Below, in pieces: positions 24,606 through 36,535 of a DNA stretch of 64,000 nt (within the stretch, counting starts at the first letter, position 1; the number at the start of each line of letters is the position of its first letter). Under the pieces are notes generated by a model, which made no database searches, was not told the origin of the DNA, and saw only the letters and a list, made by a program, of their open reading frames with translations. Both the position numbers and the translations under genes were made by a program. The stretch is from assembly GCA_037957365.1 (NCBI GenBank), contig JARHVA010000021.1, forward strand, positions 7,976,501-8,040,500, in the 5' to 3' direction. The stretch comes from Torreya grandis. Its lineage: Eukaryota > Streptophyta > Pinopsida > Cupressales > Taxaceae.

Positions 24606-26016
24606 TTACAAGAAGAGTGACATCTCCCTTGACGCAATGAACATAAGCATGCCTTCACCAAACAAATCAACAAGAGAGGCGATTAGCTGCCCTGCATCAG
24701 CATCTTCCTTCCATGCTTGAGCAAGAACACTCCCAGTCCTTTCACTCTTGTTTAGCAATCCCTTCTCCCTTCTACTGCTCCCTGTTACGTTTTCATCAGA
24801 ATTTTGTCCTGTGACCCTAACCAGAGCAGATTCTCCTAGTTTGCCAATAGCTTGACATTCAGATGTTGTTCCCATAGAATCAGCCAAATTTTCAGATGAG
24901 AGGCTAGCAACGGAGCCATCAGTGGCTGGTCTCTTCGAGGACTGTTGTGAAGAAAAAACTCCACTAGCTTTGCGCTTTCTTAATGGGCTTGACAGATTTC
25001 CAGGAGAAACAATGCCTTTGGCCGCATCTGGAGAAATCACAATCCATTAACCAGATTGAATTACAAAAATACAGAGCAACAAGCAAGAAAATGAGGAATC
25101 AATATCAATCTATATTTACCAGGATCCAATGTTGTGACTACTTTTGTAGCACTTTCTAATATAGGCAGGGCAGGTAAAGATAGAAGACCTGGAAACAATT
25201 TTACTCTTTCGAATATGCATCGACCTGCAGCTTGCTGAAAGAAGGCAATCAAATAGTTAAAAGATAGAATCTAAAATTAAAAGGGAACATATAAGTTCAG
25301 GAAAACTTTCCTTTAAACCTCTCGTGCATTACTGATGGAATTAAAACATTGAATATTGTGTGAAGAGAACACATTGCACACCAACTATTAGGCATAATTT
25401 CAATTTCTCTCTGCTTCCTTCCTTGAAAAACCATAATATTTCAACATGCAGGTCTCTCTTCTTTTTATGTCATTTTGGGGTAGGGTGATGCAGAAGAATC
25501 AATACCAGTAAAGCACCATATACACGCCAAGCTTCGTGACGCTTGATTTCATTTTTCTGAGTCTCAAGTACCATCTCCGGTTCTAGCAGTTTTAGGTAAG
25601 GCTCCAAATTTGGCAAAATCAATAAGCGCACCTGGCATTTTAAAATTCTTTTCAAGTAATTTTTCACAAGAAACATGAACACTTATATGCAATATAAATG
25701 GGATCGAGGCTCAATTGCATTTCAACCTAATCCAATAAAATTCTGGCAAACCCTTTTATGATGCCACGAGAAGAAACATAATTCTTTAACCTAAAAATGT
25801 CAAACTGATGCTTCAAGGCACATTAAACAAATCAAAGAAAAAAAACAAAAATAGTCCTACTGGACGGGGAAGTGATCAAATACCACACTAGGTCCCATAG
25901 CTGCAAGGCCTTGAACAGCACCATAGTGTTGGGTCAATGCCTTCTTAGGATCTAGGAATGCATGAAGAAGAGTCTTTGTCACTCGCGGTTGAAGATTGTG
26001 GTATACATGTCCAAAT
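24606..26016 (-). CDS. TAF6: TAF6, C-terminal four exons (TFIID subunit), 5' part not seen
   Basis: Four minus-strand exons join in frame with GT..AG introns: 26016-25884, 25631-25506, 25234-25120 and 25027-24606 (stop TAA). They read FGHVYHNLQPRVTKTLLHAF, then LPNLEPYLKLLEPEM and HEAWRVYGALL, then AAGRCIFERVKLFPGLLS, then RKRKASGVFSS and the conserved end SVLAQAWKEDADAGQL..LFGEGMLMFI..EMSLFL. This is the TAF6 HEAT-repeat half and plant-type C-terminus. TAF6 pairs with TAF9 within TFIID and acts in RNA polymerase II initiation in the nucleus. There are no stops or frameshifts in about 330 bp of exon plus the 139-codon last exon, so the gene looks constrained. The histone-fold exons are not found upstream. 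Either a very long intron reaches beyond the window or the gene is truncated. Confidence 0.9.
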
Positions 26017-28010
26017 CTGCAAAAACCTACAAGTTACAATTTACTTTGGTTTATATTGAAAGCACCTTAACAAACTTTCAATGAAGTTTACAACAATATT
26101 CCTTGCAAAGTGATTTTGGTCAACAACTTTCTCCATCAGAACCAGGTTTTCTATCAACTAACACTAATATTGCAATATGCTATCAGCAAATCGCTTTTTT
26201 GTAATCAGCAAAAGGAAGGACAATTCTATTGGAATAGAGGAATGAAACTTTACTAAGTCATACATTAGGTCTACTCAAGATAGGATGTACCAAAAAACTA
26301 CTGTGGAGAACCAAAATTCTGTGTTCTGAAATAAGCTTTATAGTGCCTGATGGCATAGCATACCAAAATTTGAGGAAAAGAGCTGTGGAGAGACACCAAA
26401 TTCTAAAAAAAGCACAGAATACCTTAAACCATAACAGGTCAACTATAAAGACTTGCAAAAATACTGCAAAAAGAAGCCAAATTTATAAGAAAACATGTAA
26501 AACCTCAAATCACAGCAGCTCGACTATAAAGAATGACATGTTGGCCTAATCCCTAGTAAACAGCAAGTGAACTTATTAGATTGGCACACCAGCATAACGG
26601 ATAAACCTTCAGAGAAGATAATCTTTCAGTTTGAAATGATGATTCATTTGCATTGCATAACAAAATTTTCACAAATGTTCAGCCAATATTGTTGAATTAG
26701 AATGTATAGTTAAATTTCAAAAGATAAAATATACCGAACTTCTGTGGATGTATAGCTAAGCCTAATATTATGGCCAGAAATATGATGGTAGAAAGCTTAA
26801 TTCCACACCTGTGCTATGGCAAGAGAGTCCTACAGCTTCAAATAGAAAAAAAGAAGTCAAAGAAGAAACCAAATCAGCAGAGATGTTAAGAATTATGCAG
26901 CAGAATATAGTGAGCTAGCTAGGATTTACATATCCAAATTGTGAAGCTGCAAGTGGAAATGATCTAGCAGATCTACAGATGAGATATAAGTGACCAAGAA
27001 GAATCTTAAACAAGACAGACAACAAGATATCTAACGAGTAAGTCTCAGATGAAAAAATGTTGAAAAAGCATTAGAGGGGAAAAGGGTGTTCTTGTTACTT
27101 CTTTCAAAGAAAGAAGAAAAAATCTTCTTGCAGGCACTAATTTAGATTTCAAAAGGTTCAACGGAAGAGATTTTAACTGTCCTACAAAGAAGAAATGCGA
27201 GGACATTGAAATGAAGGCTTCTTCAGACAAATGGAAATCTTCTATAGTAAGACATCTAACTCCTAGGACAGTGTAGTAAAATGAATCAGTGAAGATTGCC
27301 AAGAAACCACGAGGATATTCCAATGTCTTCAAGAGAAAACAAGTAGAAACGAGTTTGCTGACTTAGTTTTTGCTTGAAGTCTTGAACAATCAAAACCTTA
27401 AGAAATATTATTCCCACTATTGGGGATCAGTTGAAGAAATTCAACATTTATAACATGTGTACCACCGCTCAGACTGTTGCGATAAAAACCAGAATTTGTT
27501 TTTCGATTAGATACATTTGTGAATGGAGTTTAACTAAAACTAACAAAAAATTGCTTAAAACAGTGAAACTTCCAGGTACTGCATTAGCATGTAACAAGGA
27601 AAGCACCAATGCATTTGCTTGATTGAAGCTAGTATCTATTTTGGAAGAAGTGGAAATTGTTCTTGTGGTGTCTATGAATATGTTTACTGTAACATGGATT
27701 TGAGTCATTTTTGCTAGGTTGTGTGTACACTATTTGCATGCAGAAATTCAAGGGTTCTTGCTGCATACAAGAAAAAGTACCGAATAGACATGATAAGACA
27801 AGCTCCTTCCCCCATAGAAGAAACTTTGGAGCAATTACGAAAGACACACTAAGTATGTATGAAACAGATTCAACACTTTTTCAGAGACCCAGGATACGAT
27901 ATAGCATGGATGCATTCCTGTGCATGCGTTCAGAAAAAAAATACATATATTAACAAATAATTTATAAACATATTTTTGTGTGGAGAATGATACTTTTTGG
28001 CTATATGCAC
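26017..28010. other. Upstream of the first visible TAF6 exon: intron or truncated flank
   Basis: The sequence before 26016 ends in TTTTTGCAG, a normal acceptor, so an intron begins here. I searched the minus strand for the preceding TAF6 block (around LRDF..LVASICKR) and did not find it. ORFs at 27045-27332, 27431-27953 and 27835-28104 have no recognisable content. Confidence 0.5.
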
Positions 28011-28057
28011 ATGTAAATGTAAACATAAATGTCAATGTAAACGTAAATGTAAATGTG
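28011..28057. repeat. Hexanucleotide array (ATGTAA)n, imperfect
   Basis: About eight units of ATGTAA/ACGTAA/ATAAAT type in 47 bp. They create a chance ORF of TFTFTFTL type on the minus strand. Confidence 0.8.
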
Positions 28058-28686
28058 AAGGTTGAGGTATACATGTATGTATATGTATTATGAACTATAT
28101 TCATGTATGTATATATATAAGCGGCAGGAGCAATGTGGGTGAATGCAGCAGTTTTCTAACTAAAGGGGGAACATGAGGAAACATCCACTCAACTCAAAGA
28201 CCCAAACCCCACTTACAATATTTTGTGTATTTGCTCTCAAAACATAGCGAATATTGAAAATAATTGTTTAGAACAACTTTAGTCCTCCAAACTCTTCGAT
28301 TTCTGCCTCATCATCAAAAGCTTCTGAAGGTTGGATAGCAATGTCTAGAGACTCTCCGAAATTCATTTTTTATTCAGAGATGAGCCAATTGGGCTAACAA
28401 TATAAAAGACCTACTCAGGGTATCAAAAATTACAGGCCTAGCTCTTAACTTGAAGCCGCCTCCTCAAGGAGCATCAATGCTTCCAAATACATTTAGAAGC
28501 TATACCTTCAAAGATGCATCTCTTCAACAAAACATAAAACCCAATGTCTTGTACGGGTCAAAGGTGTGGAGGCCCAGTTTAGGGAATCTTGGATGGGCAT
28601 GTGTTGAGAGTACAAACTAACATGCTCCAACGTACAATCCATTTTAAATGAACAGTTTGTCAAATCATTGTCCAAGCTAAGTTTAG

Positions 28687-29019
28687 TTACCAAACTCTCA
28701 TCTTGAGTGTGTCTTCATGCTTCTTTTCAACTTCACAGACTCTAGTCCCTTGGTGATTTACCTTCAGGTCAGGAGAGAGACCTATATTTAGCACTATGTT
28801 CTTTAGAGCGAGTTGGCCCCTTGGATCTCCCTGGTCGACAACAATGTTGCCATTTAGAGACCGGTTTACTACTTCAATTTGTCTTTGTGCTTCTTTTCTA
28901 ACTTCACAGACTCTAGTCCCTTGGTGATTTACCTTCAAGTTGGGAGAGATACATGTATTTAGCACTATGTTCTTCAAAGCGATTTGACCCCTTGGGTTTC
29001 CCAGGTCTGTCGACAACAA
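28687..29019 (-). CDS. Unrecognised ORF built of two 57-aa repeats
   Basis: A 110-codon minus-strand frame contains the same block twice. NPRGQIALKNIVLNTC..NLKVNHQGTRVCEV is followed 57 codons later by DPRGQLALKNIVLNIG..DLKVNHQGTRVCEV. The DNA period is 171 bp (for example CACAGACTCTAGTCCCTTGG at 28734 and 28905), so the duplication preserves the frame. I do not know the protein. The frame is not clearly continued on either side, though 28508-28693 and a short frame ending near 28280 (MNFGESLDIAIQPSEAFDD) lie just downstream in the same orientation. It could be a transposon remnant or part of a decayed gene. Confidence 0.35.
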   Translation of the reverse strand: MLSTDLGNPRGQIALKNIVLNTCISPNLKVNHQGTRVCEVRKEAQRQIEVVNRSLNGNIVVDQGDPRGQLALKNIVLNIGLSPDLKVNHQGTRVCEVEKKHEDTLKMRVW

Positions 29020-29246
29020 TGTTTGCTACCAGCTATTATCAAGACCAAAGGTGTTTGGCCCATTACCTTCGCGAAGCAATTATTTCAGACCTTGAGCCTT
29101 ACAAGGAACTTCTAGGACCACCAAATTCATTACATCCTTCATCGAGCCTTTTTCAGCTATTGGGTGTGTCAAACACTTGTTGGCCAAAAATAGTTTGTAG
29201 ATCATAAGTTTATAATCAATGAGAAGACAAATCTCAAATCTCTACC

Positions 29247-29375
29247 AGGGCATCTCAAATCTCCTTTTCTCTCACAGCGCTGAGAACGTCTACTAGGGCA
29301 TCTCAAATCTCTTTTTCTCGCATAGGGCTGAGAATGTCTACGAGGGCATCTCAAATCTCTTTTTCTCGCACATGG
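29247..29375. repeat. 48-bp tandem repeat, about 2.6 copies
   Basis: AGGGCATCTCAAATCTC starts at 29247, 29295 and 29343. The units are joined by TTTTCTC(T/G)CA..GCTGAGAA(C/T)GTCTAC. Confidence 0.9.
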
Positions 29376-30019
29376 AGTAGAGGATCAACTACTCTTCATT
29401 GTCTATACCCCAACGTACAAGGATTGTCAATTCTCACCCGAAATCGTGAGGATAATGGATGCCTTTTTCTTGACTCTATAGGAAACCCTCTTTTTAGCAT
29501 AAGAACTTCCTTTCATAGGATAGTTTTATATTACATGGCTCTGTATATTCTTGTTTTTTTAGAACTTGATTTGGTTTTTACATATTTTAAATTTATATTT
29601 TGTTGTTGGATTCCTTCTAAAACTTTTGATTGGCTATTGTGACTTGGTGTACGTTTAAGACCTATTGAACTTCACTCCCTTTTCAAGGAAATAGAATTGG
29701 CATCTATCACTTGAAAAGTAACTTGATATTTTGTTGAAGGAAATATTCTAGTTTACAATTGTAATTATTCTTCAATTTACATGTCATATTACAAATTCCC
29801 ATTATCTTCATAGAAATGCTTCGAACTTGGCAAAATACATCCGGGTCAAGACCATGTTAGCTCATAACAAGGAAACACTAATTTTGAATTTCAATGAAAT
29901 TATATCCAATTAAATTTATATTAGTTTAGACATGATATAGCTTATCATTATATGTCTTTGTACAAATACTTCAAGGATAAAACAACATAAAAGGAATCAG
30001 AGTAGTGCATAGTAATCTA
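29376..30019. other. Spacer, nothing recognised
   Basis: The ORF 29334-29642 starts inside the 48-bp repeat and has no motif. The rest is AT-rich. Confidence 0.4.
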
Positions 30020-30410
30020 AGTCTCGGGAATGAGGGGGACGGAGTTTCCGGGAAAACATAAAATTCCCCAAATTTTGGGGATAGCGGGGGATGGCTATTA
30101 AAATAACATATAAAAATTAATATTTGAATATTTTTACTTAATTTAATAAAAATTAAGGGTTTAAACTTTATTTAATGTTTTTCAAGGTACTTTTGGGATT
30201 CAAGTTCAATTTTTTTTGTAACATTTTTTTCCCTTTTTTGCAGGGGTGGGGGGCAGCAACGTTGGGGGATCGTTTTAAAATAAAAGCAAGAAGAATTTTT
30301 TTTTTAAATTAATTTATTTTAAAAAATGGCAGCATCCCCTCAAAGTCCCCAAGTCCCTGAAATGTTCGGGATGTCACCAAATCAAGGTGACACATCCCCA
30401 CGTAACACTG
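30020..30410. mobile_element. Possible inverted-repeat element (MITE-like), G-rich ends
   Basis: The left side holds TTTGGGGATAGCGGGGGATGGC then TTAAAATAA. The complement of the right side holds GAGGGGATGCTGCCATTT then TTAAAATAAATTA, so the two flanks are imperfect inverted repeats around an AT-rich core. Similar G-rich words continue outward. The limits are approximate and no target duplication was identified. Confidence 0.35.
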
Positions 30411-30568
30411 GAATAGTGTTTACTTACGAGGAGAAACAAGTGCATAAACTATTACAGCTTATTATCACTAGTTCATATTCCTATAGCTTGCACATACTTG
30501 AGAGTATAGTTTAATGATTAGTTGTTCATCCAAAAACCTGTTCTGCAATCATTGCTAATAAGATACTT

Positions 30569-30895
30569 TGTAGACTGCCAATTATGACATGTATTGTTAT
30601 AGTTGACATTGTTTTGTTAGTCGTTTAGTTATTGATGTGGCAAGACCCTTAGTTATGTCAGTTGTGACATTTGGGTTAACAAACAATTGTTGGGTCTTGT
30701 CCTTGAAATAGCATATTGTATGTTGGGCTATGGGCGCTCCTTGTATCGTATGAATTGTATAGAGACTTATCTTTTATAATACAATGCTGCTATTGTTCAG
30801 ATACTGTCCTCTGCCATCGTATGTTATGCAATTACTATTCTATGTATGCTTCTCATTGATATTCTAGTATCTCACTAGACATTAATCATTCTACA
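30569..30895 (+). repeat. 5' LTR of Gypsy element
   Basis: Matches 42433-42784 throughout. Shared words include GACATGTATTGTTATAG, TGGGTCTTGTCCTT and ACTTATCTTTTATAATACAA. It is 25 bp shorter than the 3' LTR through small indels. Confidence 0.92.
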
Positions 30896-30999
30896 TTTTT
30901 GTGCCATTGCCTTAAAGAACGTCAAGTTAAAGTTGATTCAATGAGAAGCGTGACAAGGCACCCCATTATCTTCAAATATCTGTGTTGAACATAACCGTG

Positions 31000-32590
31000 A
31001 AACATGACAAAAGATATTACAACAGCACAAAGAGTTCACGAAGAGAAGACCGATGCATACAAGTAATAATTCATGCTACTAACTATGAACAAAGGCGGGA
31101 AAGAGACACAATCAAGGAAGGGGACCAGGAAGTTAAATGGCCTACTTGATTGGTGGATCAACACCGCCGATGACCAATGCTACGACAGGCAGCAATTTCT
31201 AAAATCCATCAAGCGAAGTACCAAGCGAAAGCCAAGGCCAAAGCATAAGAAGTCATAGCCAAAGCCAGGGTCAAAACCAAGAAAAAGTTTACCCAAAATT
31301 GGTGGACCCTATCCACTCACAATAAGGACTGGGCAAGATTTCCATAGTCCCTTATGGAGGAAGGAATTGTGGACCTTTCCGACTAGTTTGGGTCAGTGAC
31401 ACTGTAATGGAATCAAGTGAAAGCTCGAGGCAGCGCGAACGAAAAGTTGGAGTGCACAAAAAGGGTCCTAACAATGTGTAAGATAGTTTATGGATCCCCA
31501 CCGAAGGAAAGGTCAAGCATAGGAATGTATCCTATAGTGCTAAGAAGGCAACAAAACAACCAATGTTGACCTTCCTAAGGGGGAGACTTGTATTTGAAAA
31601 ACCACACCAAATCCATTTTGACCCCATCAATTCCATCTCTAGAAACATAAAATTTGTCAAAGTTCACCAGTGACATCGGAGGATCCCATACGACACTGCA
31701 AAATGTGCATCAGCATCTAGATTGCCAATGGGAAAACAAAGAAACATGTGATTAAGATGTTTCCTAGTGACCCTTTGAGGAATGGCTATTGACTAGTACA
31801 TAGATGAACCATGCTCGGAGAAAGCAACATGTAACAAACTTAAGAAAGAATTCAAACTCATACGAAATGACAATGAGATTGTTTGCAGATTATAATTACC
31901 TACAAGGTAAACACGATAATGTTCGTGCCCATAACAGAAGACTCAAAGAACTGTTGGGAAAATTTGAAAAGGACCCTGTCGACAGCGTGAAGAAACTATG
32001 GTTTGTTGAAGGGTTGGTACCCTCAATGTAGAGGATGATGAAGGTGGTCCCACCCTCATCTTATGAAGATGCATACAACCAAGCCATGGACATTAAAAGC
32101 AAGAAAAAGACAACGTCGTGCTCAAAAGGATGTGAAAAAGATGGCCCTAACTCTAATGATGACAATGAACCTGGATCATCGCAAGCCTTGAGAAATAACA
32201 TGCTCTGAATTATGAACTAAAGGGAGACAATAAGAAAGATTGCAAGGATCTTTGTGTGAGATTTCTCAGGTTACAAGCCGCTTAGTCAAGAACCACCTGT
32301 ATAGTTTGTGGAATAAGAGCCAAGTACCCTTCACACAAGAAGAGCCATCGACACCACCCACTATACTAGTAAGGAACTACCAACGTCAAAATAATAATGG
32401 TGGCGGGATTTGGATTTAAGACAACTCTGAAGGATGGCCAATTGTACCATGTTAGGAGTATAATGAGGGGAGCTCCTCACAAGATACTACCCTACCCAAA
32501 ATGACATTGGACTTCTCTGGAGATGGTGTGGACCCAAGAACCATAACTATGGCAATTGTCCCAAGCTAGCCAACGTCAATATCATAGTTT
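31000..32590 (+). pseudogene. Gypsy gag, broken
   Basis: Fragments in several frames: RHCKMCISI near 31695 and ending MFPSDPLRNGY; then LFADYNYLQGKHDNVRAHNR and LKKLWFVEGLVPSM (31804-32031), a Retrotrans_gag C-terminal pattern; then SYEDAYNQAMDIKSKK. A zinc knuckle follows near 32520-32570 (WRWCGPKNHNYGNCPK) whose first Cys is Trp. The frame is lost after ANVNII, where the hAT insertion begins. Confidence 0.75.
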
Positions 32591-32858
32591 AAAAAATTGT
32601 ACTCAGCAACTACTTGGCAGCCCAAAATTTTGACCCATATTCAGGACTCAGCAACTTTATCACTACTTTAAAAAATATATAAAGTCATAAAATAAATTGA
32701 AATAACATGTAAAACACATTAAAAAAATGAAATGAATGTAGAGAACACATAAGTATGTTTTCTATTAGTTTTTGACCAAATAAGAGTACAATGCTCAATT
32801 TTAGACCAAAAAAAAAGTACAATATGCCCATTGACTAGTTATCAATGCACCATAAAAT

Positions 32859-33300
32859 CATCTGCAACTTTGATGTGCCTTGGAAGTGGAAGGTAAAAAT
32901 TCCTCCTCTAGAACATCATCCTCAAACATATCATCCAGATCCTCACCAACCCCTCCCAATGCCTCTGAATCCCCAACCGCTATAGTTGCTTCTACTTCCC
33001 TCTCTAAATTTGCGACTTTCTCCTAGGTAAACATGTGCTCCTATTGTGTATCCTCAAACTCAACAATCCAGTCTATGTATGGATCAATATCATCCAAGTC
33101 AATTGCCTCGTGACTATTTTGCCCTTCCACTTGTCTCATATGAAGGGTACAAAACAAGGTCATTGAGGGGTTGTGTTGTCAATTTGTTGCACTTCTTTGT
33201 GTAAATGGCCTCAAACATACTCCAATTTCATCCACATCTAAACGCGCTACATGGTTGGGACAAAATGAGAATAGTTAACTTCTGAAGATTTGGTGTTTTT
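32859..33300 (-). pseudogene. hAT transposase, C-terminal dimerisation part
   Basis: Continues the transposase on the other side of the Copia insertion: TPNLQKLTILILSQPCSAF, a stop in place of a Glu/Arg-type codon, NWSMFEAIYTKKCNKL and LNDLVLYPSY, which is the hAT dimerisation signature. In another frame EAIDLDDIDPYIDWIVE leads to an acidic tail ending at a stop near 32859. That WEDYGAK and TPNLQK lie on opposite sides of the Copia element shows where it went in. Confidence 0.8.
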
Positions 33301-33308
33301 TATACGAG

Positions 33309-33705
33309 TGTAAAACACTCTCAAGTTGTAGGATCACTCCAACAACCCATTACCATAGAACTACAAGCAAAGCCATAATGCATACAAGGAAAATATATTA
33401 AGACAAAGTGCTTATTACAAGCTCTTACACGCATCTATTTATCCTCTCTTTATGATATATTATGTACTATAGGAGTGCCTATTATATAGGTGAGTAAATG
33501 GGTTTGGCCTACTCAGAGTTTGTTACAAGTTCTTCATAGGTAATCGTTCCAACCCATGTAAAGTTGCACCAAATTAGGAAAAACTACAAGATTATTCACT
33601 AATCCTATATGCATACAGCTAACTACCTAATTAAATCTTAAACAACTCTAGTGGACACAAACAACAATAAGAATAGCTAATAGCTAACCTAGTCTAATGT
33701 GAACA
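33309..33705 (-). repeat. 3' LTR of Copia C
   Basis: 397 bp, direct repeat of 36536-36930. Shared words include CTACAAGCAAAGCCATAATG and AGGTAATCGTTCCAACCCAT. Confidence 0.9.
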
Positions 33706-33857
33706 CTCTAATACCCTCCCTTAAGTGAAACTTAGGGAGAGAAAACACACCAAATATGGGTCTTGGCCACTAGGCCTGATAAAGTACCCATGTACAATCA
33801 AAAGAAAAAGAATGAAGGACTTCGTATTTAATCCCCCCAAGGACAACTTCCTTCACC

Positions 33858-34800
33858 TCATGCAAAGATTGCAACTGTAGATCCGCAAAGATCGCAATTG
33901 TAGATCTTGCATGGATGCAAAGAGTTTAGTGAACCATTGGCATATTTGGTCAAATAGTCCCATTTACAACATTCAAGTGTTCTTCCCTTAGGAAGAAGTG
34001 CCAGATGCATCATGTCATTCTTCATAATTGAAGAATATTCCTCTTGCAAAGCAGCATCCTACTTTGTTTTGCCTAGTGTTTTAGAAGACAAAACTAGATC
34101 ATCTGAAAGAGCTAGACCAAAAGTTTGTGAGCGTATACCAAGAGGAACAGAAGAATCATTAACAAGAAAATCTGTTGATGGTAGAGTAGAGGATGCCCTC
34201 TTGGGCATAGGCTGAGCAACATCAATAGTAGCAGGAGGTGGGGTGCAAGTGCATCATCCATGTCATCAACATTAGGAAGCAACTCCTCAAAAGCAGATGA
34301 AGAAGAAGAAACAACAAAAGATGGAGTATATTAGGGCTCCAATGGATTATTACTTTCATCAAATCTGTCATCCTGGCAAAAGAGGACATCATGAGTGACA
34401 GCAGCAATAGGTACCCCTTTTGTGTCCTAAACAAAAGATGTTGCTAGTGCCTCATCTTGAAAAAACAAGTTCTCATTGACAAATGAAGGGGCAAGTGGAG
34501 TGGTAGGTGGAAGTGCCTCGTTTGTATGACCATCAAGAAGTAAGTCCTCACTTAAAAATGGAGAAAGTGGAACCGGATGAGTAAATGAGGGCTCAAAGTA
34601 TTTAGTAAGCCCAGAAGACTCATTTACCTCCCCAAATAATACTACAAATTTGTCCCAAGCTTCCTTTGGTGACGTGGCATCTGAAATATAAAAGTGCATG
34701 TTGTTTCGAAACATGGAGACTAATCAAGCCAAGAGCCTCATCTTGCATGCACGTAATCCAAGACTTGTCTTCCTCCAAGGTAAAAAATGGAATTTTTCCT
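33858..34800 (-). pseudogene. Copia C gag-pol remnant
   Basis: On the minus strand: a gag fragment (QDEALGLISLHVSK in one frame, then DATSPKEAWDKFVVLFGEVN in another, 34770-34610), a Ser-rich linker (SFVVSSSSSAFEEL near 34300), then the start of the Copia reverse transcriptase (LQEEYSSIMKND and LPKGR..CCKWDYLTKYANGS, 34049-33920). Protease, integrase, most of reverse transcriptase and RNase H are deleted. Confidence 0.75.
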
Positions 34801-35299
34801 TGAAGAACGCACTACAAGCCTTTGGACTGCAAAAACATCATCTTCATCTTCCATGTGTTGTAGTTGGAGGTGTTGCAGTGCTTGAAGAGGTGAGTCTCCA
34901 CTGCCGAAATGAGGAAGAAGACATGGAAGGAAAGTAGATTTAATAACCCTCTCCCACAAAATAACATTTCCCTCTTTACAAAAAAGACAATAAGAAATAC
35001 ACCCTTTACAAAAGTTGTCTTGCAACAAAAAACATGACCCCCCTTTAAAATTTAACGTCTCCCAACGACAAAACACCCGTCTCCCCCCCCAAAAGAAATT
35101 GCCTGCTTAAAAATTACCCTTATTAATAATCACCCTCTTTGTTTCGTTCTTCCAAAAATGTTATTTTCATAGAAATTTGGAATAAAAATTACGCTTGGGT
35201 GTGTTGAGGGGTTCGACCTCTAGACCTCCCTTCCAAGTCTAAGTCTTCACAAAACTTAAGCTTCAATCTAGCTATCAAGACCTTTGATGATGTATATGG

Positions 35300-36180
35300 A
35301 GACATTTGGTTTTATCTTTTGAAAACGTCGCCTTTTGTTTGTTTTTGTAAATAAATAATCTTACCCCTTTTGATACACCGAGCTTTCACAGATGGAGGTG
35401 ACCCGTCGAGGGAGATAGTTGGCAAGAGAGGTGTTTTTCGTGGTGGAAGCTTGGAGAAGATTGGAGGTAGCTGGCCATGTGGAGAAGCATACAAACCCAA
35501 TGTCGAGTAATACCAAATCCAAAGATGGGAAAGATGGTTGTGGACAACAATGAAACACGGTGGAGAGACAGATCGATGGTACATCTACATGGAGAGGTGA
35601 ACGGAGGCAAACATAGGCTTGGTGAGTCGAGTTGGAGAGCAAATGACCCACAAGGAGCGATGCAGGGCTAGCAGGCTTGGATCGAGCAATGGAAGAGCTT
35701 GGTCAAGCAAGCAAGGGAGGTGGCCTGCATTGGAGTCGAGTAACTGCAGGGTCTTGAATGTGCAGTTGGTTGTCGGTCGAGTGGAGATGTGGCGGTGTAG
35801 ATAAAGCCACAACAATAAATCTCTTGTTGACCAAGAGTTGAGAATACACCGTTGGCTATTGGAAGGGTCGACGTGGCCCATAGATGAAGAAAGCAACACT
35901 ATTGTGTTGATCCACAAGAGGTCATTCGACCTTTAATAGCAAAGCCAACTAAAAGTTTCAATAAACCTAATACAGACAAACAAATGCAGATCCACCCAAC
36001 AAAGCAAGAGCGGTTGCATGACTAAGTGTGGACTGAGGCCAAGAGGATAGCTCGCAGTCCAAAAAGGGGGAGACGTCTTCAAGGAAACTTTCAAAGGTTT
36101 CAAATACAGGGTTAACTCTTGCCAATATTGATCCAGATGCCAAATCATAACCTGAATTCGCCAATCCAATAGATCAATAT
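35300..36180 (-). other. Unexplained leader segment of Copia C with several open frames
   Basis: Between the primer-binding site and gag lies about 0.9 kb that is less AT-rich than its surroundings and has repeated GTCGAG words. Overlapping minus-strand ORFs (35933-36169, 35585-35917, 35312-35584) have no motif I recognise. It may be a captured sequence or an ordinary long leader. Confidence 0.3.
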
Positions 36181-36535
36181 AGATTTATTGATATCAAAAT
36201 AAAACAAATGCAAACTGGCCCCAAAACAATGTAAATCCAATACCAACGCTTCACGAATCAAACTATAAAATGCCGAGCCATAGCATATTAAACTCGAACA
36301 AGTGATATCGAGTCAAGACATGAACCAAATTGTACACCCTGGTACAGCCAACAACCTTGATTTGTTTTGCATACAAAAAACCCATTGTACAGACTTGTAT
36401 GGACTTGTACAACTAGCAGAACCCCTAAAGAAATAGCTTTTGAAGCAAATTATCAAAATTTTCCTGTTGAATGTGGGCATGAAGCTATGAGTAATGGCTG
36501 CCGGAACCACTCCAATTCACTGGTACCATATAGAT

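Noticed and set aside
26343..27953. Possible further TAF6 exons or another gene
   Set aside because: No TAF6 motif, no plausible exon chain; short chance ORFs only.
27835..28104. ORF with TFTFTFTL repeats
   Set aside because: Produced by the hexanucleotide array.
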